This document shows positions 11,837 through 23,489 of a stretch of 64,000 nucleotides of DNA, piece by piece. Source of the DNA: Gorsachius magnificus. Lineage: Eukaryota > Chordata > Aves > Pelecaniformes > Ardeidae. Position numbers and translations under genes: made by a program. The stretch covers positions 105,285,265-105,349,264 of the forward strand of contig CM067081.1 in assembly GCA_034008185.1 (NCBI GenBank), read 5' to 3'. A model generated the notes under the pieces. That model was not told where the DNA came from, did no database searches, and saw nothing but the letters and a program-made list of their open reading frames with translations. Within the stretch, counting starts at the first letter, position 1. Each line of letters starts with the position of its first letter.

Positions 11837-14828
11837 GTTTCTTTTTATCCTTTAGCTGTAGGTTAACAGGCAACCATGTTCAAAAGAGAAGCCGCATAAC
11901 ACAGGGGAATCAAATATTTGTGGAAGGCATCAGATCCCTCAACGCCTTTTGGTACCCAAATGACTTCTGCCCAAAGCAAAGGTGGTGTTCTTTCATTTGT
12001 ATTGTTTATTATTAACATGTGGTATTTGATGAAAATCATGAAACTGAAGTCGTAGTAAAAAAGTACTCCTGCAGGATGTGAGGACTCCTCCTTTAGCACT
12101 CTTGGTGAATGCTCTCACCTTTAGGGTTTATTATAAATTAGATCCCATGACTCAGTTCTCAGAAGTTATAAATATGAAAGGGATTTCTTTCCCCCTTCAA
12201 CTATTCCATCATAAAATGGAAGGTGACTAGTAGAAATGTGTCTTGTTCTTCCGTTGCAGACAACTAAGCTAGTTTTAAAACCAAAATAATCAGCCATACC
12301 TATTAAAAAAGGTAGTGACAATAGGCCAGCGCTTCCCCGTGCTAACATTTGTCATTCCATGTGGCTCTGTGGGCGCTGGTGGAGTGACTCCACATAAATA
12401 ACTCCACTTTTGGCCCAGTAACCACAGATTTACAAAGGTCAAGGTACAGCAATGGCACCAGCAGCTCCTAAAGAAACAAGTATTTAAGTGCTGTGCCTAA
12501 CTCCTGAGTAATTTTAACACATTTGCACTGCTCGCCAAATGTCACAATGTCATGTTTACAAAAATATGAATGCTTTCATGTGGGTCTAGAAAGTAATATT
12601 TACAGTACAAAGTTTATCTGCTTATATAAAAGTGTTTGTCCTCAGTCTTCCCGTTGCTCTAACATAGAATTATCTAAGATGACTTCTACTTTTGCACACA
12701 AAATTACAGAATTAAACTGGTGAACTGTTTCTTTGAGTATTATTAGCAAATTTCATGTGTGCGTATGTGTGTGTGACTGAAGGTTGTTTAGTGCCATCTT
12801 TTGGGTGGTCCTATTACTACAGAACAGCTTTATCAAATCAATTACACATTTGCCATCATTCCCGTGGCTAGGAAGCCACGTGTTACTAGTTCCCTCAACT
12901 TGTTTCTAGAGAGTTTGGGGATTTTATCCTCGATTACAGCTCCCCGTAAGATTTTGCTTTCTAAAGTGTACGAGCTCTCTAAAGAACAAGAGGGGGCTGC
13001 CCGCGTTTCAGGCTGTGCTGGCCAGGGTGAGGGAGCGGGGACACACTTTGCCTCCGGGGGACCAACCTGGCAGAATCAGCGCAACGAAGGCAAGGAGGCA
13101 CAACCGGTGACAGCAGGTGTAATTACACCATAGAGGCAGACCGATGCTCGACAGCTGGGTGAGAAAACAGACGTTTAGGCCTCTTGCTTGGGATGAGAAG
13201 TGCCTGTATCAAGCTCATACCGACCTTGAGAACTGAAGGGAAACTGAGTCGGAGAAGCCTTGCCCGCAGTAGCGCTTTGAAACAGGACAGGTGCTGCAGT
13301 TTCTACAAGCTCCTTCAGGGCACTCCTGTGGTGCAGGAGTATACCTGCACCCTCATAAAATCAATCCAATTTCACCCTCAGCTTACACTGTTCGGTTCGG
13401 GCTAACTGCAAACTACCTTGATAGGCAGCAGACACCTATGGAACAGCTCAAGTTGTCTGCATTTTTTTTATTATATTTTCAGGGGAAATTGTTTAAAAAG
13501 GTACGTGCCTTTAATTATGAGATTCCAGTCTTCTTCCAGCATTAAAATACTTCCAGCCCTCTCCACAGCCACATTTACATGAAGACCATACACGGCTGAG
13601 TGGCAGTAGTCAGATGACAAAGAAACTCGATGTGAGGATGAATTGCTGGGAGTGTTTCCATGCTGCATAAAGAAATCCCCCAGCCCTTTCTTAGCACACA
13701 AATCCCCAAATCCCCAGCAGCAAAATATTTTCCTATTTAGAAACACTGGGTTTTTTCCAACTTTGGCCAGTGTTCATGCTATTTTATAAGATAATTATCT
13801 GTGTAGCCCAGTCACGCCCTATATCACCACATTTCTTTCTTCTGACTCTTAACATAAGACCAACAGTCAAGTAATTAAATTAATTGTTTATATTTTGTCT
13901 TTATTCTGTATTCCCTGCTAGCTCTAAAACCAGATCATATGTCAAAAATAAATAAATAAAAAAGCATCCAAAAATCCAACTTAACACCTATACTGATGCC
14001 ATAGAATTAAAAGCATAAATTAAATATTATGCCCATGGTCCTGGTACGTGGTACCTAATAACCAAGTCTAACACCTGCCTTTTCCACAGGCAGTCTAAAA
14101 TGGGATTAGATAACAATGTCCCTTTGAAAAGGTCAGTGGTCAACTGTTTTCCTCTTAGGCAAGACCAAATCCAGTGTGGTGAAGTAGGTGATGCTTTCAG
14201 CAGGGTTTCCTTTTCCCTTAATGAGATGAGAGGCCTTTCTACCCCTTATCCCATTCTACCCAGGAACAAACAAGCTACTTCCCAAAACAAAGCCTAATTT
14301 CACGTGTGACAGGGAGAGTACAGGACTTGGAGGTAGCTGGGCTTTGAATATCCCCTTGCCAGCAGTGTAGGCTGACAAAGAGCAGGTCAGGGTTCATACT
14401 GTGCTCCCTGGCGCATGGTCCCAGAGACAGCACGGACAGAGCCAAAGGAATTACTCCTGTGTGGAACAGCATTTATTGTAGATTTTCACAGCATTTGGCC
14501 TTTAAGTCTAGAGCACCAGCTGATCCTTTTTTGCTAGCTGTTAGGCTTGAAATGACATATGCGCACACTGCAAAATTTTGGACGAGGCAGCCTCCCAGAC
14601 AAAATGCTGATGTCTGCAAATAAACTTATCTCTGTGGAAATGTTCCCCAGGCACCACTTCCTAGTCCAAGTGCTTTGTTGGAAGCTTTTTTGGAGGTATC
14701 AGAAGGTTTGCATTCCCCTACTCTTGGATAATCAAACACTGCTCGCAAGCTTGTTTGGATGTTGCAATAAGACCAAGCAGGGAGTTTATGCATGTACGGT
14801 ATGTAGCACTTTAGGGACATGAGTCTGG
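11837..14828. other. Intergenic between two CR1 copies
   Basis: About 3 kb of sequence separating two inverted CR1 copies. No exon, RNA gene or clear repeat was recognised. A short inverted repeat (GTGGAG-TGA-CTCCAC) lies at 12379-12393, too short to call a functional hairpin. Confidence 0.55.
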
Positions 14829-16040
14829 AATCACAGAATCATAGAATGTTTTGGGTTGGAAGGGACCTTTAGAGGCCATCTAGCCCAACCCCCCTTCAAT
14901 GAGCAGGGATCTCTTCAACTAGATCAGGTTGCTCAGAGCCCCGTCCAACCAGGCCTTGAAGGTTTCCAGGGATAGGGCCTCCACTACCTCTCTGGGCAAC
15001 CCGTTCCAGTGTTTCACTACCCTCATTGTAAAGAGTTTCTTCCTTATATCCAGTCTAAATCTACCCTCCTTTACTTTAAAACCATTACCCCTAGTCCTGT
15101 CACAGTCAGCCCTGCTAAAAAGATTGTCCCCGTCTTTCCTATAGGCTCCCTTTAAGTACTGAAAGACCGCAATCAGGTCTCCCTGCAGCCTTCTTTTCTC
15201 CAGGCTGAACAACCCCAACTCCCTCAGCCTGTCCTCATAAGAGAGGTGCTCCAGCTCTCAGATCATTTTTGTAGCCCTCCTCTGGACCCACTCCAACAGT
15301 TCCATGTCCTTCTTGTGCTGAGGGCTCCAGAGCCGGACGCAGTACTCCAGGTGAGGTCTCACCAGAGCAGAGTAGAGGGGCAGAATCACCTCCCTTGACC
15401 TGCTGGCCATGCTGCTTTTGATGCAGCCCAGGGTACGGTTGGCCTTCTGGGCCGCCAGTGCACATTGCCGGCTCATGCCCAGCTTTTCATCCATCTGTAC
15501 CCCCAAGTGCTTCTCGGCAGGGCTGCTCTCAATCCCTTCATCCCCCAGCCTGTATTGATACCGGGGGTTGCCCCAACCCAGATGCAGGACCTTGCACTTG
15601 GCCTTGTTGAACCTCATGAGGTTCACACAGGCCCACCTCTCCAGCTTGTCCAGGTCTCTCTGGATGACATCCTGTCCTTCTGGTGTGTCAACTGCACCAC
15701 TCAGCTTGGTGACATCTGCAAACTTGCTGAGGGTGCACTCAGTCTCGCTGTCTATGTCTTTGATGAAGTTATTAAACAGCACTGGTCCCAGTACAGACCC
15801 CTGAAGGACACCACTTGTCACCGGTCTCCATCTGGACATCGACCAGTCTCCATCTGGACATTGACTCATTGACCACTACCCTCTGGATGCGGCCATCCAA
15901 CCAATTTATTATCCACTGAACAGTCCACCCATGAAATCTGTATGTCCCCAATTTAGAGAGAAGGATGTTGTGGGGGACCGTGTCAAAGGCTTTACAGAAG
16001 TCCAGATAGATGACGTCCATTGTTTTTCCCTTGTCCACTG
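14829..16040 (-). mobile_element. CR1 LINE, 5'-truncated, minus strand (copy 2)
   Basis: A 1.2-kb CR1 copy reading right to left. Its 3' end is at 14829, with the ATCATAGAATG repeat typical of CR1. The minus strand encodes reverse transcriptase from [17 protein letters not shown] (near 16020) through SVLGPVLFN, the active-site region, and [17 protein letters not shown] to the C-terminal block. It is dead: the second Asp of the FADD active site reads Val (codon 15711-15713), a 22-bp tandem duplication (15824-15845 repeated from 15846) shifts the frame, and it shares with copy 1 a TGA after RRATKMI (15258-15260). The 5' limit is the last clear match, around 16040. Confidence 0.93.
15258..16038 (-). 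pseudogene. CR1 ORF2 reverse-transcriptase fragment, disabled
   Basis: The part of copy 2 with recognisable reverse transcriptase. The segment on the right (15772-16038) carries the [13 protein letters not shown] block, and the segment on the left (15258-15869) carries [14 protein letters not shown] and the [17 protein letters not shown] region. The frame changes at the 22-bp duplication near 15824-15867. FADV in place of FADD removes one catalytic aspartate. This is not a host gene. Confidence 0.88.
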
Positions 16041-19000
16041 ATGCTGGAAGGTACTTCCTTCATTGGTGTATCCTCTCCTCTGCGGTGGTAGGAGATAGAT
16101 ATGTGTAATTCAGTTCAGAAATTCATCAAGTTCGATTTTACAGCCATTGTGCCCTTTGTCTCCACACCTCCTGCTGGAAAGCAGGTCTACCCACGTACAC
16201 CTACAGGAGGCCTTATCATGAAATTTCACCCATGAGAGGCCATGTAGGCGGCCTCCAACATCAGTAATTCGGTCTCTTTTCATTGGCACTAATAATTAAA
16301 CATCTGGCTTGTGGACAACCACCATTTATATTGCTCACAGCTAGAGTTTTTGGTACTTCTCACATTATGATTGTACAATCAAATGATCTAATGGGAGTTA
16401 AACGCAGAATGTATTACCACAGTTCTTTGCGGGGCTGCAATAGTCAAGAACTTCACTATGCTAAGAAAGCGGCGGGTGTGTGCCGGAATCCTGCTGTAGA
16501 CGGAAGCTAAGAAGAGACTTCCAGCCACATAGATCAAAGCCCTCGAATGCAAAAGAGATGCTCAAATGACATGAAGTCAATGGGCCTCTGTTCAAGCGCA
16601 GCTGTGCACTGATATGTGAAAAATACTGTGGCATTGAGGCCACAGAGATTAACATAAAGCAACAAATGCTGGCAGTTTTAGCTGTGGATACCCTCACCTT
16701 AATTGACTTTTGCTTTTCTGCCCTCCCTGAAGCAAACAACACGAGTTAATGTTGTCACTTCTTACAGTTTCTGAGCTTTTAGTGTCTTATGTCATGGCTT
16801 GAGTGTTTATAGTTTTTCAGCTTGTTTCCAATACTATGTTTGAGTTTGAATTCTTTTGAAAAGGTAAAAAGAGAACATTTTTCTTGGAGAGCTTGGAAAT
16901 CCACATTAATAAAGCTGGCAGAGCCCTCTCAGTTAAATTTGGTTTCACTTTTTTGTCTTATTCACAATTTCTTTACACAACCTATTTTAGCTCATGTATT
17001 TACCATATAAAGCAATGACAGCTCAGTTGGCATCACTAGAATTATATAAAAGTATGGTTTTATAAAGTGTATTTTTTTTACTTCTCTTTGCTAAATTACC
17101 TGAAGATGCCTTGGTTTTAAAAGGTGTGTTACATGTCACAGCTGTGCATATTTGCGCTGTAGCTAGGATTTTTATACTACACCCAGTTCATAAATGTTAT
17201 TGAGCAACAACCTGTGAGATTTTTAAATACTCAAGAAAGAAAATGTTGGTGAGAGAAGCAGCACAGAGTAACACTGATTTTCTTCTTTCCAGATGATTAG
17301 GAATTGTGCTGTTCTACTTTGTAAGTGTAAGAACAAGTCCAGGCTCAGAGGGAGCCCTCCTATGGGACCTCAGAGGTCTCAGGGAAGGGGTTTCCCTAGC
17401 TGCTTTCGTTTATGCCTTTGAAGTCACATAATGTGTAACCAGACCATGCTTCCCCTTGGGATGTCAGCCTCAGAAGCCCAGAAAGTCTCCTCCAGTCCAT
17501 GTTCCTCATTAATTCCTACGGGGTTATCCTGGGCTGCCCCTGGACCAGCCCAACGCCATCCTGCTCTTGCCAAAGCGCCACTAAAGAGCAGCCCATCAGC
17601 GGCCACATGACATTGGCCAGTAGCTCTTCCGAGCCCAAACCAGCCTGGATTGGCCACAAGCAGCTGGAGGACACTCTTGCGCCTCTTCACCCACTTGCAT
17701 TTTGCAAGGGGCACACAGATGTCCCTCGGCCGACGCTTGGGCACGCAGCTGATGCAGGCAGAGGCAACTGCAACCCAATTTGGGGTTGCCTCAGCTGTAC
17801 TCCCCACGGATCCTTGGGAGCCAGAAGCCAAACTAGGAATCAGACCCAGGCTTCTTTCACAATAGGAGATGGCATTGGCAGCATGTAAGGGTGTATGACG
17901 CCTGTCTTCCAGTTATGCCCAGCTTATGATCAGAAATGACAGCTGAGTTTGTGCAGGCAATAAAATAATTAATTATTCTGCTAAATTGACACTATTATGC
18001 ATTGTTTCCATCTGCTATATTTTAAACACATATCTAAAGATATTTTGAATTAAAACTTAATATCCTCTAAATAAACAGAATGTGAAACTCAACAATAAGG
18101 AAATGAGTCAAAATACTGAGATTAACTGGTAGATATAATAGTATCGGGAAAATCTTTGCCCATGCCTACTTTGCCCCTTTCCTCTCTTCTTAGGCCCACA
18201 TATTCCTAGAAGACTCGAAACATTTCAAAAAATGATTTTTTTTCCTTGATCAACCTTAATCATATACCCAGACCTCTACTTTTGCTTTAAGTATAGCTTT
18301 TAACATTAAAGCATGCACTGGCAATCTGAACCATTCAGTCAAATACGCTGTGACTTCCCCATGACACTCATGGAAATAAGACTGAATGAAAAGGTTTCAT
18401 GAGCGTCCCATGCTCCCTGATTTTAGTTCTTTATCACCAAAAGCAATAATACATCTTGTGTCACGCTATGCAAAAAAGAGTTGGTGGCACAGCGAAGACA
18501 GCACATCAACAGGGGTCCCAAGCATCTCTCACAAACATCTGTTCACATGCTTAGCTTTACACCCACTGGAAATCAAAGAGCCTGTCTACACCACAACAGC
18601 GAAGGCTTGGCATAAAGGTTTGCATATTAAAGCCAAGTGGAGAAAATTAGCGATTCTAAATGGAAGTTAAAAGTGAAAGTTTTGTTGACTGGCTTTTTGG
18701 TGTTTGGTCTTAAGCAGGAATTACATTTTTCCAGAAGACCTACTGGCAACAGGAGGGAAAATACATATGCAGGTGTTGGTTTATAAGTGTCTCTTTATTT
18801 CTTGCCATCCTTTCTTATGGTGTCTATGGTATAAACTGACACAGAGGATGGATGGAAGGGTGGTTTGTTTTAAAAACTTCATTTCTGGTATAAGCTATTG
18901 CACGTGCTTCCTCTTGATATAATTTGTAAACACAATATTTCAGCCAACATTTTATTAAGTTTTCAACCCTGCAAACACTCAAGGGATTAGCAAGATGCTA

Positions 19001-20875
19001 GAAGTCAAGCCTAACTATTTATAGTTCCAGGATTAGGGCCTACGTGTCCGCTCCAGTTCTCTTTCTTAACATGATGTGATTGAGCTACGTGTTACATTGC
19101 TGCAATGAGGGTTGCTCACGTGGGCAAAGCGTATTGATAGCCTTAATATGGAGTTGTGCAAGCGAGGTTACGTGCCAGAGAAGTGGCTCACATGAGCTGC
19201 TCCAGATGGGCCGGGAGGACAGCGAGCACGGATCTGCAGTGAACTATGACAGCGATTTAAAACCTTCCAAAAACTGGAGAGAGCAGCAGAAGGAGGCCCA
19301 CCCTTCCTGCCGACAGGTGAGGGGGTGAGGGAACTGCCCAGCTTGAAATTTAAAGCTACAGAAAATATTTGTTGCTTATGTTCAAATTTCTTGATACTTT
19401 TTATAGGGAGTATCAGCATTATATAGGCTCTGGTCACAAAGAATGGCCAGCACATGTCTGGGTAGACCAGGAGATCAATAAGCAAAGCACTGCCTAGCAA
19501 GACAGAAATTTCCCTGGAATCAGCGTGGATGGTGCCCCCATCTGCTAAGTGGCAGTAATTGCCCCTGACATCACACAGATGTCTTGAAGGTAAAAAAATT
19601 ATGAATAGGTACAGTGATGAGTTTTCATGATGAGGACTTTCACAGAAACTGTAACACTTCTTGCAGTACTTGTGAAATCCTCTGTCCAAAGCACATGGAG
19701 AAACTGCGATATCTGTTGAAATCACAGCGTGATAAAAATATCAAAATGCCATGGAGCTCAGGGTATGCATGAATGTGCTCCTTGCCAGTTGCCAAGGGAC
19801 TTTGCAGCCAACACTACAGTTATAAATATAACTTCTGAAACACTTTTGCAGACCTACTATAATGCAACAGGGGTTTTTGCCTGATTCCTTTTATTTGATC
19901 CCTTCTTTCCAGGGAGATTTTTTTGTATATTCGACACTAGCAGTTGTTTCAACCATGAAAATTTGGATTTAAGTCAGCTGTCCACAAGCAATTTAGATGG
20001 TGACACAAATTCTTCAGTAGAAATACTTCTACCACCATAAAGTGAGATACACATGTCAGACCTCAACAGTCTCTTAAACCATTTGCCCATGGATCTGTGT
20101 GTGGCACAGCCATGTCTGAATTCACATTCTTATGCAAACCTCCCTCTTCAGACTTACTGTGCTGTGATAACAGACTTTTGTCTGCTATTGGTACGTGACG
20201 GATAATAGCTGGGGGGAGAGGTTAACATAAAACCAAATGCTAGGCCATCCCCTAGGCACTGATCTAGCCAGAAAACTAGTATTTCACATATGCACAGCTT
20301 TGCCTCCGCTACTCTTAGAGCACATCACTTAAAATGCACTAGCTCACAGGTTCTAACAAGCATATCAATCAACAAGCAGCCGGGAGGTGCTAACAGCCTT
20401 TGATGTCTCAGACCAGATAGGGATACTACAGTAGACAGTGGTTACATACATGTGGTTACCAGCGTGGTCAAGAATGAAGGCTGGCCTTACCCCCAGAGCC
20501 GACTCAGCTTGGGTGCATCAGCCAGTGTAGACCATTAAGCGATGCACTGACATCCTCCTTTGGACGCAGGCAGCTACAGAAGGAAAAGCGCTCCACGTCA
20601 GTCCCAGCACGACCCACATCACCATCTTCACCACTGGATCTGTCCTACTGTTAGTGTCAGGAGAAGACTATGCCTCATGGCTATAACAGGAGGAGGATAG
20701 TGAGAGCCAGGGGTGTCTGAGAGGATTCTACTGCTGCCCAATAAGCAGTAAGGAAATGGTAAGACCCATGGCTGCAGTCCCTATGCTCTGTAACTGACTT
20801 TTGCCCTCCCTGTTTTTCATTTCCCTCCACTCCTGCCCAAAGATAAAACGGCTGAAAACATTTTATCGTCAATAA
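16041..20875. other. Intergenic, no gene recognised
   Basis: Mostly AT-rich unique sequence. Longer open frames (17424-17831 minus; 19168-19725 minus, 185 codons) lack known domains, and neither is flanked by convincing splice sites or promoter signals. I regard both as chance frames in locally GC-richer patches. Confidence 0.55.
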
Positions 20876-21318
20876 TCACATAATCATAGAATACCAGGTT
20901 GGAAGGGACCTCAAGGATCATTTGGCCCAACCTTTCTAGGCAAGAGCACAGTCTAAACAAGACGGCCCAGCACCCTGCCCAGCTGCGCCTTGAAAGTGTC
21001 CAGTGTGGTGGAGTCAACCACTCCTCTGGGGAGATGATTCCAATGGCTGACTGTTCTCGTCGTGAAAAATTTCCCTCTCATGTTCAATCAGAATCTTCTC
21101 CAGATTAACTTGTACCCATTACCCCTTGTCTTTTCCATGTGACTCCTTGTGAAAAGGGAGTCTCCATCTTCTTTGTAGCCACCCTTTAAATACTGGTGCA
21201 TGGTGATGAGATCCCCTCTGAGCCTCCTTTTCTCAAGGATGAACAAACCCAGTTGTCTCAGCCTGTCCTCATACGGCTAAGAGAGGCTTCCCAGGCCTTT
21301 GGTCACCTTGGTGGCCCT
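20876..21318 (-). mobile_element. CR1 LINE 3' fragment, minus strand (copy 4, older subfamily)
   Basis: About 440 bp of CR1 3' end in minus orientation. It begins at the left with the ATCATAGAATACCAGG terminal sequence, followed by the conserved TTGGAAGGGACCTCAAGG block. Further right come complements of the C-terminal ORF2 sequence (the [13 protein letters not shown] and SLEKRRL-type region). It differs clearly from copies 1-3 and has no usable open frame, so it is an older insertion or a different subfamily. Confidence 0.88.
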
Positions 21319-22408
21319 AAAACTCAATGCATTTTTCACCATGCTTATTTCAGGAGCAAACAGATAAACCAGATGTAAAAACTTGTATGAAGAAGCCACA
21401 AGAAAAATTCAGCTGAAAGACAGTTTGGTGGTCTTTAGGAGATGTGTAAGCTGACCTGGATTTACATATGCTCCTACCTGTGCCCAATAAAAAACTGTTG
21501 AAGATAGAAGTTTTGCCACCAGTTACAACACCTGTAGTTGTATTAAAATCATAGGAGTGGTATTACATTAGTCAGTGCAAGTATCTACAGAAAGTTTCTT
21601 CGTGATCTAAATAAGGACCAGCACCAACTAAATGGATTCTTGTTTCTACAAATGTTGAGTTTAAACTAAATCAAGCTTCCTGGCTGCCCTTACCTTTATA
21701 AATCAAACTAACCTAAATCCTGAACCCTGAAGTCCAGTGCATTACATTTGCTGAATAATAAAATGTTTGACTCGTGACCAGAGGTAGACTGAGTTCCCAC
21801 TGAATCCAATTTTGATAAAAGCTTACCAATGGAAAGCAGAAAGAATTGGTAGTGCTTCATTTTGAGTGCATATAGGCCTATGTAGGCTATTTAGGGCTAA
21901 AATTGGGGGACTCCCAGAATTTCTGCATCTGTTTTTTTCAGCAGTTTTGATAATTAGCTCATGTAAAAGCAGAAATTATGGGGAAACAGATAAGCACATT
22001 TAAATCACGATTCTCCTCAAAAAAAAAAAAGTATCCTTCTCATTAAAGCAATGATGGACGTAGTTTTGCTTTTTCCCATTACTGCTGATTATCAAAATAG
22101 AGGTTTTCTCTCTTATCCCTGTTATCCTGCCTAACAAAACCCAACTGTTAATGACATCACAATCAGTAAACAAACATAAAAAATAAGATAGCCATGCATA
22201 TCACAAAAGACGTCACAGAGGAACGCTCTCCATAAATAATCTTGTTTGGTACAGTCATTCGGCCTGAATGACAGCGGATTCCTGTCCTCTGCACGAAGAC
22301 AAACCACTCACGCTGCTCAGCGACTAATAGGAGAGTGCCCAGAACAGAAGCCTTGACTGTGGGGGAACCCTTCAGCTGTCACAAGCAGCCATGGGAAAAG
22401 AGTTCTGC
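21319..22408. other. Upstream non-coding sequence, possible regulatory DNA
   Basis: Unique sequence 3-4.5 kb upstream of ADAMTS1 with no exon. Around 22150-22220 several factor-binding words lie close together: a forkhead-type GTAAACAAAC at 22166-22175 and a CRE-like GACGTCAC at 22209-22216. These are word matches only. Confidence 0.35.
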
Positions 22409-22475
22409 AAAATCGGGTGAATTTTCGACCAAAAAAAATGGCTTGAGGTTATTGGAAGTGTTCTTCCGAGGGTTT
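22409..22475 (+). repeat. Diverged sequence pair, left member
   Basis: About 60 bases (AAAATCGGG ... ACCAAAAAA ... TGG.TT.AGGT ... GGA) that align by eye with 23427-23489 in the same orientation, at roughly two-thirds identity. No known repeat family was recognised. It could be an old local duplication or remnants of an unnamed repeat. Confidence 0.4.
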
Positions 22476-22520
22476 TTTTTAACAGCATCAAGTCCTTAAT
22501 CCCCTATTCACTGGGCCTAA

Positions 22521-22536
22521 TGTGCCACCTGCTGGT
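22521..22536 (-). promoter_or_regulatory. CTCF-like motif 1
   Basis: TGTGCCACCTGCTGGT matches the reverse complement of the CTCF core (GCCMYCTRSTGG) without mismatch in the core. It is the first of three such motifs in one orientation upstream of ADAMTS1. Prediction from sequence only. Confidence 0.45.
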
Positions 22537-22770
22537 TTAATTCTAAATTGTAAGAGTTTATGAAGGAAGCTATCGTTCTGCAGCATTTAATATATAGGCT
22601 GGAAAAGCGTGTTTGTTTTTTTTTTTTAATTTTGGAAACAGCAGTTTAAACAAACGCTGGCAAAGAAACTGAAACTTCACCATTGTTAATAGTGCTCAAA
22701 TATTGGTAACACTTAGGGCTAATACAGAAAATCCTGTCCTTGCACGGTAGACTAAAATACGACGATCTAT

Positions 22771-22788
22771 TAGCTCCATCTGGTGGCT
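22771..22788 (-). promoter_or_regulatory. CTCF-like motif 2
   Basis: TAGCTCCATCTGGTGGCT matches the CTCF core CCMYCTRSTGG, with one difference (T for G) at the flanking position. Same orientation as motifs 1 and 3. Confidence 0.4.
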
Positions 22789-23410
22789 TACCTTGCCTTA
22801 CAAGTTATCTTTGCTAGTTTTTTTCCCCAAGCAGCACTAGAAATCTATGAAAAAAACACTTTTTACGCCTTTTCTAGGTTTTTAATCCCACTAATGGAAA
22901 TTCTGCAAAAGCTCAGGACGTTTACCATTCTAAATCTTGATTTGCGCAAAATGTGATTGGAGCTGATACGCAGTAGACATGATATGGATTACAAATACGC
23001 GTGCACGTGCCTCCTGGTCTTGAATAATCCAGAGAAACTCACCGGGGTCAGTTATTCACAGAAACAGATCTAAGCGCCTGCAAGACCCTACGCATGGTGC
23101 GTGGCAATGTTGCATATTTGTTGGGGAGCAAACCTTTTGTAAATATTCCGTCGCAACTTGATCCGCATTCACGCAGTGCGAAGCATTTACGGTCCTGCCT
23201 GCGCGTTCACGGCCAGGGGAAGACAAGGCAACTGCCGACTTCTTTACTAAAACACTTTCTTGGGCACTATACAAAGGCCAGGAAAACTTTTGTCTTAATC
23301 GTGGAACTCCTGAGAACGGTACTAAGCCGTAAGCCCTTCCACCGGGGCACGGTTTGAAACCTGGGAGATGAACCGTGAAACACTCTTCGGAAAAAACCTT
23401 TTTTATAGGC
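22789..23410. other. Upstream non-coding sequence between CTCF-like motifs
   Basis: Unique sequence with more CpG than the flanks (23090-23350 includes several CG dinucleotides). No exon or RNA gene recognised. Confidence 0.4.
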
Positions 23411-23427
23411 GAGTGCCACCTGGTGGA
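23411..23427 (-). promoter_or_regulatory. CTCF-like motif 3
   Basis: GAGTGCCACCTGGTGGA contains the full GCCMYCTRSTGG core in the same orientation as motifs 1 and 2. It lies about 2.1 kb upstream of the likely ADAMTS1 transcription start. Confidence 0.45.
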
Positions 23428-23489
23428 AAACCGGGAAGACTTTTCACACCAAAAAAGCTGGTTTAAGGTGGTCAGGAGCTTTTCACATC
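23427..23489 (+). repeat. Diverged sequence pair, right member
   Basis: Partner of 22409-22475. The shared order is AAAAYCGGG, TTTTC, ACCAAAAAA, CTGGTTTAAGGT. It starts immediately after CTCF-like motif 3. Confidence 0.4.

Noticed and set aside
12379..12393. Perfect 6-bp inverted repeat GTGGAG-TGA-CTCCAC
   Set aside because: Short inverted repeats of this size are expected by chance in 64 kb, and nothing around it suggests a site.
19168..19725. Minus-strand open frame of 185 codons
   Set aside because: No recognisable domain, promoter or splice signals, and unremarkable composition. Chance is the simplest reading without conservation data.
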